DNA from: Amycolatopsis sp. FBCC-B4732
Lineage (GTDB): Bacteria; Actinomycetota; Actinomycetes; Mycobacteriales; Pseudonocardiaceae
DNA length: 64,000 bases
NCBI RefSeq assembly: GCF_023008405.1
Contig: NZ_CP095376.1
Coordinates: 6,552,501 to 6,616,500 of the forward strand
Direction of reading: 5' to 3'
Positions 34,506-42,832 of the stretch are shown here, piece after piece. The stretch's first letter is position 1. The number at the start of each line of letters is the position of its first letter. Both the position numbers and the translations under genes were made by a program. Under the pieces are notes generated by a model. That model was not told the origin of the DNA. It was given only the letters and a program-made list of their open reading frames with translations, and did not search any database.

Positions 34506-35396
34506 CTACAGCGAAGCAGTAAGCCCCCGCGCGCGCAGCACGGCCCGCTCCAGCGGACGGAACACCAGCAGCTCGATCCCCACCCCGACCAGCAGGATCA
34601 GGAAGATCGCCGCGATCACCGTCTCCATGCTGTTGAACGACGAGCCCTGGTTCAGGTACGCCCCCAGCCCGATCCCCAGCTGCGGGGACAGCGCGATCAG
34701 CTCCGCGGCCATCAGCGAGCGCCACGAGAACGCCCAGCCCTGCTTCAGCCCCGCCAAGAAGCCCGGCAGTGCGGCCGGCAGCAGGATGTGGCGGGCCGAG
34801 GACAGGCGGTTCGCGCCCATCACCTGGCCGACGCGGGGCAGGATCGGCGGGATCTGGTCGATGCCGGACACCAGGCCGTTCGCGATGGACGGGACCGAGC
34901 CCAGCAGGACGACGAAGTAGATCGCCGCGTCGTTGATGCCGAACCACAGGATCGCCGCCGGGACCCAGGCCACCGACGGGAGGCTCTGCAGGCCGCTCAG
35001 CAGGGGGCCGATCGCGGCGCGGACCAGGCGGACCTTGGCCACCACCAGGCCCAGCGGGGTACCGATCAGGACGCCGACGAGGAAGCCGAGCGCCGCGCGG
35101 TGGACCGACGTCCAGACGAAGCCGAAGACCTTGCCGTCGGTGACGTTGCTCCAGAACTCGTCCCACACCGCCAGCGGCGCCGGCAGCTGCGACTCGGGCC
35201 AGAACGCCGCCGCCCAGAGGATCTGCCAGACGACGACCAGGAGTACGAGCGCGCCCAGGGGCGGCAGGAACCCCCAGGCGAAGCGCTTCCAGAAGCTGGG
35301 CCGGCGTTCCCCCACCGGGGCGTCGAGGGCGTCGAGGCCGGACCCGACGGCTTCGAGGTCCTCGACCTCCGCACCGGCCCGGTCAAGCTGCGGCAT
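34506..35396 (-). CDS. ABC importer permease, SsuC/TauC type
   Basis: This 296-residue permease has about six membrane helices and the cytoplasmic EAA-type loop (ANRLSSARHILLPAALPGFLAG). It forms the channel of an importer for sulfonates, taurine or related small anions. It overlaps the ATPase gene upstream by 14 bases; the binding protein is two genes upstream. The substrate cannot be fixed from sequence. Confidence 0.9.
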   Translation of the reverse strand: MPQLDRAGAEVEDLEAVGSGLDALDAPVGERRPSFWKRFAWGFLPPLGALVLLVVVWQILWAAAFWPESQLPAPLAVWDEFWSNVTDGKVFGFVWTSVHRAALGFLVGVLIGTPLGLVVAKVRLVRAAIGPLLSGLQSLPSVAWVPAAILWFGINDAAIYFVVLLGSVPSIANGLVSGIDQIPPILPRVGQVMGANRLSSARHILLPAALPGFLAGLKQGWAFSWRSLMAAELIALSPQLGIGLGAYLNQGSSFNSMETVIAAIFLILLVGVGIELLVFRPLERAVLRARGLTASL

Positions 35397-36177
35397 GGGT
35401 GCTGATCACCTCGCGCAGGTGGCCCGTGATTTCCTCGGTCAGCTCCTCGGCGTCGGCCAGCGGCACGTCCGTCCACTCGCGCACGACCCGGCCGGGCCGC
35501 GACGACAGGAGCACGACCCGCTGGCCGAGCCGGACCGCTTCGCGCACGTCGTGCGTCACGAACAGCACCGACGTGTTCGTGCTGCGGTAGACGCGCAGCA
35601 GCTCGCCCTGGAGGCAGTCGCGGGTGATGGCGTCGAGCGCGGCGAACGGCTCGTCCATCAGCAGCAGCGACTGCTCCGGGTCACCGCCGACGCGCAGGGT
35701 CGCCGCCAGCGCCCGGGCCAGCGCGACGCGCTGCCGCATGCCGCCGGACAGCTCGTGCGGGCGCTTGTTCGCCGCGTCCGTCAGCCGGACCAGTTCCAGC
35801 AGCTCGGCGGCCTTTTCGCGGCGCTCGGCCCGGCCGAACCCGGCCAGCCGCAGCGGCAGCTCCACGTTGCGGGACGCGGTCAGCCACGGCATCAGCGCGG
35901 CCTCCTGGAACATGACCGCGGGCCGCGACGTGTTCAGCGTGATCTCCCCCGCCGACGGCGCGTCCAGCCCGGCGACGAGGTTCAGCAGCGTGCTCTTGCC
36001 GCAGCCGGACGCGCCCAGCAGGCAGACGAACTCGCCGGGCGCCACCGTCAGGTCGACGCCGTCGAGGGCGACGACCGCGCGACCGGCCGGGCCGAACGTC
36101 TTGCGCACGCCGTCGAGCCGCACCGCGGTCGCGCCGGTGAACCGGGGCCGGCCGCTCGGGAGGGTCGTGGTGGTCAT
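35383..36177 (-). CDS. ABC importer ATPase, SsuB/TauB type
   Basis: This 264-residue ATPase has Walker A LGASGCGKST (~54-63), the signature LSGGMRQRVALARAL and Walker B SLLLMDEPFAALD. It powers import by the neighbouring permease. The gene lies 19 bases after the binding-protein gene and overlaps the permease gene, so the three form one operon. Confidence 0.93.
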   Translation of the reverse strand: MTTTTLPSGRPRFTGATAVRLDGVRKTFGPAGRAVVALDGVDLTVAPGEFVCLLGASGCGKSTLLNLVAGLDAPSAGEITLNTSRPAVMFQEAALMPWLTASRNVELPLRLAGFGRAERREKAAELLELVRLTDAANKRPHELSGGMRQRVALARALAATLRVGGDPEQSLLLMDEPFAALDAITRDCLQGELLRVYRSTNTSVLFVTHDVREAVRLGQRVVLLSSRPGRVVREWTDVPLADAEELTEEITGHLREVISTHAAA

Positions 36178-36196
36178 CGCTGGCTGCCTCTCCAGA

Positions 36197-37255
36197 TCAC
36201 TTGGTCAGTTCGGGAGCTTCGACGGCGGGCAGGTTCTTGGCCTTCAGCACCTCGTTCAGCGGGCCGAAGTCGGCGAAGCCCTTGAGCGCCACCGCCGTCT
36301 TCACCACGCCTGCCGTCACCGAGTCCTGCGCGAGCTGCGGGAATTCGGCGGCGACGGGGTCGGTGGTCAGCTCGATGCCGGAGAACGCGCGGTCCAGGAC
36401 CGCGGCGCTCAGGGTACTGCCGGCCAGCTCCTTGAGAGCGCCGTTGACCACGGTCTTCGCCTCCGCCGGGTTGGCCTTGGCCCAGTCGATCGCGGCGAGC
36501 TCGCCCTTCAGCAGCGCGCGGACGGTGTCCGGGTGCTGCTGCAGGAACTCGCTGCGCACGATCACGACGGTGGTCGGGAAGCGCCCGCCCGGCCACAGGG
36601 TCTTCTCGTCGACGAGCACCTTCGCGCCGGCGTCGAGGACCAGCCGGGACGCCCACGGCTCGGGCAGCCAGCCGCCGTCGACCTCGCCCTTCTTGAAGGC
36701 GTCCAGCGTCTTCGGGTTGTCGGTGTTGGTGATCTTGACCTGGTCGGTCAGCTTCTTGCCGGCCAGGAACTTCTTGAGCGCGACGTCCTGGGTGTTGGCC
36801 AGCTGCGGCGTCGCGATGTTCTTGCCCTTGAGCTGCTCGACGTCGGTGATGTCGGGCTTGACGACCAGCTGCGCGCCACCGGAGACGGCACCCGAGATCA
36901 GCTGGATGGCACCCTTGGACTTGGTGAAGGCGTTGATCGCCGGGCCGGAGCCGAGGAAGGCGACGTCGAGGGAGCCGCCGAGCAGGGCGTTGACCTCTTC
37001 GGGGCCGGCGTTGAACGTCTGGGTGGTGAGCTTGGTCGAGCCGAGCTCGTTCTTGAAGAAGTCCTTCTTCGCGCCGATGAGCGCGGGAGCGTGGGTGACG
37101 TTCGGGAAGAACCCGACGCGCACCTCGCCGGCGGCGCCCTGGTCGGCGGCCGGCGCGGCGCTGCTGTCCGCGCGTGAACAGCCGGCGAGCACGCCCACGA
37201 CGGTCAGGGCGGCCAGCGCCGAGGCCAGGAAGCGGGTTCTGTGGTGGGTGCGCAC
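36197..37255 (-). CDS. ABC importer substrate-binding lipoprotein, SsuA/TauA-like
   Basis: This 352-residue lipoprotein has a basic N-terminus and the lipobox VLAGC (Cys near residue 25). A periplasmic-binding fold of the NMT1/SsuA type follows (VRVGFFPNVTHAPALIGAKK). It captures the ligand outside the membrane. I chose the GTG at 37255, since codons upstream give a poor N-terminus. It leads the importer operon. No desulfonating monooxygenase is nearby, so aliphatic sulfonate is only one option. Confidence 0.9.
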   Translation of the reverse strand: MRTHHRTRFLASALAALTVVGVLAGCSRADSSAAPAADQGAAGEVRVGFFPNVTHAPALIGAKKDFFKNELGSTKLTTQTFNAGPEEVNALLGGSLDVAFLGSGPAINAFTKSKGAIQLISGAVSGGAQLVVKPDITDVEQLKGKNIATPQLANTQDVALKKFLAGKKLTDQVKITNTDNPKTLDAFKKGEVDGGWLPEPWASRLVLDAGAKVLVDEKTLWPGGRFPTTVVIVRSEFLQQHPDTVRALLKGELAAIDWAKANPAEAKTVVNGALKELAGSTLSAAVLDRAFSGIELTTDPVAAEFPQLAQDSVTAGVVKTAVALKGFADFGPLNEVLKAKNLPAVEAPELTK

Positions 37256-37570
37256 GTCAGCGTCGCCTTTCGGGATCGGTGTTCGGGGCGAGGTTCGCAC
37301 GGTCACCCACTAGGGCGCATAGCCATCCGCATCCCGGGAATTCTCGTGAGATTCCTTGACATCGGCGGCGGGTGTCCCTACTGCGGACCGTTCGACCAGG
37401 TGGAGCGTGGTGCGGCAAGAGCATGCTGGGTCGGCGGGCCGGACGCGAGGGCCCGCGCTTTCTTCCCGGCATCCGGGAAGAAAGGCCGCTTCGGAGAAAT
37501 CCCGTAACGCGGGCAACCGCCGGCGTCACCCGAACGTGGTATCGGTGAGGACCGATCCGGGAGGGAAGAG
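37256..37570. other. 315-base intergenic region with a strong inverted repeat
   Basis: No convincing gene is seen. It contains the promoter of the leftward importer operon, a 12-base perfect inverted repeat with 3-base loop (CTTTCTTCCCGG / CCGGGAAGAAAG, 37458-37484), and a smaller repeat ATCGGT-GAGG-ACCGAT (37541-37556) just before the membrane-protein gene. Confidence 0.5.
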
Positions 37571-37960
37571 ATGACGAGCACCGCACCTCGACGAGGCCAC
37601 GGCGTCGCCGGCGTCCGCGTGGCGCTGGTCGTGCTGTTCATCGGACTGGGCCAGGCGTCCTTCGAGTGGCTCCGGTCACTCGGCATGGACGCGGTGACGA
37701 GCCTGGTCGTCTGGGCGATCCCGGTCGTGACGGGCGCGGCCGTGGCGCTGGTCCTGTGGCTGGCCTCGGATCGCGCGTTCTCGCTGCGGACGTGGCTGCC
37801 GGTGGCGATCTGCATCCCGGTCTACATCGCGGGCGCGTTCGGCCTGGCCACGGCAACGGCGAGCCTGGTGGCCTCGATCGTCAGCGGCGTGGGCCTGGGC
37901 ATCGCGGTGGTGGCGGTGGCCGGCCTCCTCAGGTCCCGCCGGATCGAGGCCGGCCACTAG
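37571..37960 (+). CDS. Small integral membrane protein
   Basis: This 129-residue protein has four predicted helices (about residues 16-33, 43-66, 74-95 and 98-120) and ends SRRIEAGH. GGGAGG stands before the ATG. No motif is recognised. It converges on the QueA-like gene with a four-base gap. Confidence 0.65.
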   Translation: MTSTAPRRGHGVAGVRVALVVLFIGLGQASFEWLRSLGMDAVTSLVVWAIPVVTGAAVALVLWLASDRAFSLRTWLPVAICIPVYIAGAFGLATATASLVASIVSGVGLGIAVVAVAGLLRSRRIEAGH

Positions 37961-37964
37961 CGGG

Positions 37965-38975
37965 TCAGCGGCGCAGCAGCAGCGACACGTCACCGAACTC
38001 GTGCCACAGGTACCGGCGCTCCACCGCCGCGTCGTATGCGTGCTGGACGCGGTCTCGGCCGACCACCGACTCCAGCAGCAGCAAGTGGGACGCCTCCGGG
38101 GCGTGCAGGCCCGTCACGATGCCGTCCACCAGGCGGGCCGGGTGGTCCGGGCCCAGGACCAGGTCCGTCCAGCCCGCCGCCGCGTGCGCCTCGCCGGAAG
38201 CGAACGCCGACTCCAGGGCGCGGGCCGCCGTCGTGCCCACCGCGATCACCCGGCTGCCTCGCGACCGGACCCACGAGACCAGCGCCGCCGTCGTCGGCGG
38301 GACGCGGAAGCGCTCCGGCTGGGGTGGCTCGTCCGCTTCCGGGGACGACACCCCCGTGTGCAGCAGCAGCGGCGCGAACAGCACGCCGTCCGTCACCAGG
38401 CGGGTCACCAGCTCCGTCGTGAACGGGCGGGACGCCGAGGGCATCTCCGCGCTGCCCGGCTCGCGGGCGAACACCGTCTGGTAGTCCGACAACGGCCACG
38501 CGCCCGGGACGTACCCGTAGCGGATCGGACGCCCGGCCGCGGCGAGGAAGCCCGGGACCGGGCCCTCGACCGCCACCGAAGCGCGCCACAGCCGCTCGGT
38601 CACCGGGGATCGCAGTGTCAGCGACGCGCCGCCGGGCAGGTCCAGGACCTCGCCGGGACGGCCGTCGAGCAGCGGGCCGCCGGGGGCGCGCAGCTCCACC
38701 ACCCAGCCGCCGTCGTCGAGCGGCGAGGCGAAGTGGACGACCACCGGGCGCCCGGCCCGCACGGCGTCCACCGCCGCCGGCAGCGTCCCCGACGTGTTCA
38801 CCACCAGCAGGTCACCGGCGGACAGGAACGAGCCCAGCGCCGAAAACACCGTGTGGTGGACGCCCGAGGGCCCGGCCACCAGCAGGCGGACCTCGTCGCG
38901 CGCCAGGCCGCGGGCCTCCGGCGGGGCCGACGCCGAGAGCTCCGCGGGCAGTTCGAACCGGATGTTCATGCTCAT
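37965..38975 (-). CDS. QueA-like protein (tRNA ribosyltransferase-isomerase family), divergent
   Basis: This 336-residue protein aligns by eye with QueA over its length: a N-terminal FELPAELSA, GDLLVVNTSGTLPAAV, YQTVFAREPGSAEMPSASRP, RVIAVGTTAARALESAF and YLWHEFGDVSLLL. QueA transfers a ribosyl unit from S-adenosylmethionine to 7-deazaguanine in tRNA to make epoxyqueuosine. Two usually conserved QueA stretches are changed here: NTRVIPARL-like is NTSGTLPAAV, and the AAPTAGLHF-like loop is EMPSASRPF. The substrate is therefore probably different. The ATG overlaps the SDR stop (ATGA). Confidence 0.8.
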   Translation of the reverse strand: MSMNIRFELPAELSASAPPEARGLARDEVRLLVAGPSGVHHTVFSALGSFLSAGDLLVVNTSGTLPAAVDAVRAGRPVVVHFASPLDDGGWVVELRAPGGPLLDGRPGEVLDLPGGASLTLRSPVTERLWRASVAVEGPVPGFLAAAGRPIRYGYVPGAWPLSDYQTVFAREPGSAEMPSASRPFTTELVTRLVTDGVLFAPLLLHTGVSSPEADEPPQPERFRVPPTTAALVSWVRSRGSRVIAVGTTAARALESAFASGEAHAAAGWTDLVLGPDHPARLVDGIVTGLHAPEASHLLLLESVVGRDRVQHAYDAAVERRYLWHEFGDVSLLLRR

Positions 38976-39691
38976 AAAGCCTCCGGGCGCGAAGCGCCTC
39001 CGTTGAGGGCGGTGGCGGGGGCATGGATGGACGGGAGGTCCGCCGCGCGGTAGCGGCCGCTGGGCGGGCGCTCGTCCAGCAACCTCAGGAACGCCGGGAC
39101 GACCGACGACGGCAGCGGCCGGTCCGAGATGTCCTCGCCGGGGAACGCGCGCTGGTGCATCGCCGTGCGCAGGTCGCCCGGGTCGACCGCGTACACCGCC
39201 AGCTCCGGGTTTTCCGCGCCGAGCACCGCCGTGAGCTGGTCGAGCGCGGCTTTCGCCGAACCGTAGGCGCCCCAGCCTTCGTAGGCTTCGACGGCCGCGT
39301 CCGAGCTGATGTCGAGCACCGTCCCGCGCGCGGCCGTCAGCGCGGGCAGGAGCAGCTGCGTCAGCGCCAGCGGCGCGAACACGTTGACGCGGTAGACGTC
39401 CTCCAGTTCCGCCAAGGGATAACCGGAAAGCGGCGGCAGCGGGCTGACGCCCAGCGAGCTCGCGTTGTTGACGAGCAGGTCGAGCGACGGGCAGGCGGCG
39501 GCCAGCTGAGCGCGGTGGGCCGGGTCGGCGACGTCGCCGGGGACGGCCGTGAAGCCGGTTTCCCGTGCCGCGGCGGACAACGCGGCCGCGTCCCGGCCGT
39601 CGCCGACGACCGTCCACTTGCGACTCACCAGGGCCGCCGCGAGCGCGCGGCCCAGACCGGCGGACGCGCCGGTCACGAGTGCGGTTGGCAT
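38972..39691 (-). CDS. Short-chain dehydrogenase/reductase
   Basis: This 239-residue SDR has the cofactor motif TGASAGLG (~7-14), NNAS, a catalytic Ser in DISSDA, and YxxxK as YGSAK. It should oxidise or reduce an alcohol/ketone with NAD(P). GGAGG precedes the chosen ATG at 39691. Its stop overlaps the start of the QueA-like gene, so the two are coupled. Confidence 0.9.
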   Translation of the reverse strand: MPTALVTGASAGLGRALAAALVSRKWTVVGDGRDAAALSAAARETGFTAVPGDVADPAHRAQLAAACPSLDLLVNNASSLGVSPLPPLSGYPLAELEDVYRVNVFAPLALTQLLLPALTAARGTVLDISSDAAVEAYEGWGAYGSAKAALDQLTAVLGAENPELAVYAVDPGDLRTAMHQRAFPGEDISDRPLPSSVVPAFLRLLDERPPSGRYRAADLPSIHAPATALNGGASRPEAL

Positions 39692-39735
39692 GGTTCCTCC
39701 TCCGAGGGGTACCACACCATCGTGAAACCTCTATA

Positions 39736-41109
39736 TTACTTGAGGTCAACCCGCGACCGGCCGCGCAGCAAAAAGTACGCTGCCAGCGAAACGACGAGCC
39801 CGACGTAGTAAGCCAGATCCGCGCCGTGCAGCGCCGCCGCCACCGGTCCCGTGTACAGGGACGTGTTCATGAACGGCACCGCCGCGCCGAAGCCGAGCAC
39901 GAACGCCACGAGCGCCGCCCACGGCCGCACGGGAACCGAAGCCAGGACGTCCACCCGCTGCCCGCCGCGGGTGCGCGCGAGCCAGTCCGGGACGACCACG
40001 CCGAGGAACGGCGGGATCCAGTAGCTGACGAACAGCAGCACGTTCTGGAACTTGGCCGCCAGCTCACCGCTGTGCATCCAGAGGATCAACGCGAACGCGA
40101 GCACCGTGACGACCACCGCGGAGACCGGGCGCCGCAGCCGGACGCCGACCGTCTGCAGCGCCAGCGAGCCGCTGTAGTCGTTCATCGCGTTCGACGACAC
40201 CGCCGCCAGCGCGATCACCGCCAGCGCCAGCGCGCCCAGGAACCCACCCCCGAGGAGCGCGGCGACCCCGGTGGCCGTCTGGTCGCCGAGCGAGGAACCC
40301 AGCGCGAGCCCGAGGGTTTCGCCGATCGCGTACGAAACGACCAGCCCGAGCAGCGTCGCCCAGAAGACGCGCCGCGACGACGTCGAAGCGGGCAGGTAGC
40401 GGCTGAAGTCCGACGCGTAGGGCGCCCAGGAGATCGCCAGCGACAACGTGATCGTCGTGAACAGGACGACGCCGCCGGCCAGGTCGGCACCCGACGCCGT
40501 GTCCGCCGCCGCGATCGGGTGTCCGGAAAGGACCTTCACGGCGAGCGCGGCGAACGCGAGCACCAGCAGCACGCTCATCACCGCCTGGACGCGGTGGATC
40601 AGCGCGTAGCCGAACACGCCCAGCGCGCACTGCAGCACCAGCACGATCAGCACCGCCGCCCAGAACGGCAGCCCGGTCAGCTCGGCCAGCGCCTCACCGC
40701 CGAACAGCCCGACGAGCGCGTCCCACGCGATCGAGCCGAGCCACTGCACCAGGCCGGGCAGGACGACCCCGCCGCCGAACGGCAGCCGGGCCAGCGGCAG
40801 CTGGCCGGTGCCGGTGCGCGGGCCCCAGGTGGACAGGTACGCGACCGGCAGCGACCCGAGCACGGTCCCCGCGAGCATCGCCGCCAGCCCGGTCCAGAAG
40901 CCGAGGCCGAGCGACGCGGCGAGGGTGCCGGTGAACACCGCCGTCATCGTCAGGTTGGGCGCGAACCACACGCTGAACAGCCGCCACGGCCTGCCGAACC
41001 GGTTGCCCTCCGGGACCGGCGCGATACCGTGGGTTTCGATCGCCAGGTCACCGCCGCCGGTGGGCATCCGCCCGCCGAAGACCTCGGCGTCCAGACCACG
41101 TCCGCTCAT
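39736..41109 (-). CDS. NCS1-family nucleobase permease (cytosine/purine type)
   Basis: This 457-residue transporter has about 12 membrane helices. NCS1 landmarks include FSVWFAPNLTMTAVFTG, SWAPYASDFSRYLP and the Asn-rich VSSNAMNDYSGSL. It should import a nucleobase or related heterocycle with protons or sodium. AGGCAGGAA stands before the chosen ATG. It lies 44 bases upstream of the SDR-QueA-like pair on the same strand, and a small repeat ACCTC-N10-GAGGT separates them. Confidence 0.88.
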   Translation of the reverse strand: MSGRGLDAEVFGGRMPTGGGDLAIETHGIAPVPEGNRFGRPWRLFSVWFAPNLTMTAVFTGTLAASLGLGFWTGLAAMLAGTVLGSLPVAYLSTWGPRTGTGQLPLARLPFGGGVVLPGLVQWLGSIAWDALVGLFGGEALAELTGLPFWAAVLIVLVLQCALGVFGYALIHRVQAVMSVLLVLAFAALAVKVLSGHPIAAADTASGADLAGGVVLFTTITLSLAISWAPYASDFSRYLPASTSSRRVFWATLLGLVVSYAIGETLGLALGSSLGDQTATGVAALLGGGFLGALALAVIALAAVSSNAMNDYSGSLALQTVGVRLRRPVSAVVVTVLAFALILWMHSGELAAKFQNVLLFVSYWIPPFLGVVVPDWLARTRGGQRVDVLASVPVRPWAALVAFVLGFGAAVPFMNTSLYTGPVAAALHGADLAYYVGLVVSLAAYFLLRGRSRVDLK

Positions 41110-41227
41110 TTCCTGCCTCTCGTTCGCCCCGGGCTTCACCCTAAAGCGCCGCCGCCCGGTGTAACGCGAGAGCCCGAACGGGCGAATCACGGTTTGCGTG
41201 GCCGGGAGCACACCGGGAGGGGTGGGC

Positions 41228-42781
41228 GTGGCGCAGCACCCGCGGACGCTCGTGATGACCGGCCTGCTGATCGCCGGTCCGGCCCTCGGCGTCACCGCGC
41301 TGACGCTGAAGGCGGCCGACGGCGACCATTCCGCGCTCGACACCGCGCTCAGCACCGCGACCGGGTTCCTCTTCCTGCTCGCGGGCGCGGTCGCGCACGT
41401 CCGGCGCCCGGCCAACCCGATCGGCGTGCTCATCGCGCTCGCCGGCGTCGCGCTGTTCCTCGAAGACCTCCAGTTCACCCGCGACCCCGTGCTGTACACG
41501 ATCGCCGTGCCGCTGCGCGCCGCGTCCAGCCCGGTGATCGCGCACCTCGTGCTCGCGTTCCCGCACGGCAGGCTGCGCACGCGGGGGGAACGGCTGCTCG
41601 TCGCCGCGGCCTACCTGGTGGTGCTCGGTTCCGGCGTGGTCGGGCTGCTGGCTGGCGACGACCCGCGCGACCTGCTGGCGATCCGGCCCGGCCCGGGCGG
41701 CGGCGCCTTCGCCGACCGCGCTCTCGAGCTCGCCGCGACGGCGATCAGCGCCGGCGTGGTCGTCGTGCTGCTCTACCGCTGGCTGACCGGACGGCTGCCG
41801 CAGCGGCGCCTGCTCTCGCCGGTCGTCGCGATCGCCCTGCTGGGCGCGCTCACGTCGGGGGCGGGCACCGCGCTCGGCGACGGGCACCCGCTGTCCGAGC
41901 CGCTGCTGCAGGCGTACCGGATCCTGTTCTGCCTGTGGCCGCTGGCGTTCCTGGCCGGAGTGCTGCGCGCCCGCGTCGGCAACGCGGAGATGATCCGGCT
42001 GCTGCTGGAGCGCGACGGCAGCGGGCTGGCCGCGCTGGTGCAGGACGACGAGGTCTGGAAGGACAGCCGGTCGATCGACGCGCTCGACGCCGCGGCCGGG
42101 CTGGTGCTCGACAACCAGCGGCTCACGGCGGAGCTGGAGCAGCGGCTGGCCGAGGTGCGGGCGTCGCGGGCGCGGCTGGTGGCGGCCGGCGACGACGAGC
42201 GCCGCCGGCTGGAGCGCGACCTGCACGACGGCGCCCAGCAGCGGCTGGTGAGCGTCGTGCTGCTGCTGCGGATGACCGGCCGCCGCTACGGTGACGACCT
42301 GCCGCCGGAGGTCCGCGCCCTGCTCAGCGGCTCGGTCGACGAGCTGCAGACGGCGATCACCGAGCTGCGGGAGCTGGCCCGCGGCATCCGGCCGGCGATC
42401 CTCACCGAGGCCGGGCTGGTCGCGGCGGTCCGCTCGCTGGCCGACCGCAGCCCGATGGAGGTGGCGCTGTCGGTCGGCACGGTGCCCCGCCTCGACGCGG
42501 CGGTCGAGGCGACGGCGTACTTCGTGGCGTCGGAAGCGCTGACGAACGCGTTGAAGCACGCGGAAACCGACCACGTCGGCGTCCGGATCACCACCGAGGG
42601 CGCCGAGCTGCGGGTCGAGGTGACCGACCGGGGCGTCGGCGGCGCGTCCCTCGACGGCGGCACCGGCCTGGCCGGCCTGCGCGACCGGGTCGAGGCGCTG
42701 GGCGGCGAGCTGACCGTCTCGAGCGGCGACGGCGGCACCGCGGTGCACGCGGTCATCCCCCTGGTCGCCGAAACGCCGTGA
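41228..42781 (+). CDS. Orphan NarL-type sensor histidine kinase
   Basis: This 517-residue membrane kinase has about seven N-terminal helices (residues ~8-245), then a coiled coil. The HisKA_3 phosphoacceptor is ERRRLERDLHDGAQQRL with His333. An ATPase domain has ALTNALKHAETDHVGV and TGLAGLRDRVEALGGEL. I chose the GTG at 41228, seven bases after GGAGG. No response regulator lies next to it, so its partner is elsewhere. The stop codon is inside the hairpin at 42777. Confidence 0.9.
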   Translation: MAQHPRTLVMTGLLIAGPALGVTALTLKAADGDHSALDTALSTATGFLFLLAGAVAHVRRPANPIGVLIALAGVALFLEDLQFTRDPVLYTIAVPLRAASSPVIAHLVLAFPHGRLRTRGERLLVAAAYLVVLGSGVVGLLAGDDPRDLLAIRPGPGGGAFADRALELAATAISAGVVVVLLYRWLTGRLPQRRLLSPVVAIALLGALTSGAGTALGDGHPLSEPLLQAYRILFCLWPLAFLAGVLRARVGNAEMIRLLLERDGSGLAALVQDDEVWKDSRSIDALDAAAGLVLDNQRLTAELEQRLAEVRASRARLVAAGDDERRRLERDLHDGAQQRLVSVVLLLRMTGRRYGDDLPPEVRALLSGSVDELQTAITELRELARGIRPAILTEAGLVAAVRSLADRSPMEVALSVGTVPRLDAAVEATAYFVASEALTNALKHAETDHVGVRITTEGAELRVEVTDRGVGGASLDGGTGLAGLRDRVEALGGELTVSSGDGGTAVHAVIPLVAETP

Positions 42782-42816
42782 AGGCCACCTCGAAGTTCCT
42801 CGAGGTGGCCTTCACG
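42777..42816. terminator. Hairpin of the GTGAAGG family overlapping a stop codon
   Basis: Arms of 17 bases (42777-42793 and 42800-42816) with loop AGTTCC. The kinase TGA is part of the left arm (GTGAAGG). It lies between the convergent kinase and S53 peptidase genes and is a shorter version of the hairpins at 21694 and 31939. Confidence 0.75.
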
Positions 42817-42832
42817 AACTTGGCGCGGTTGC

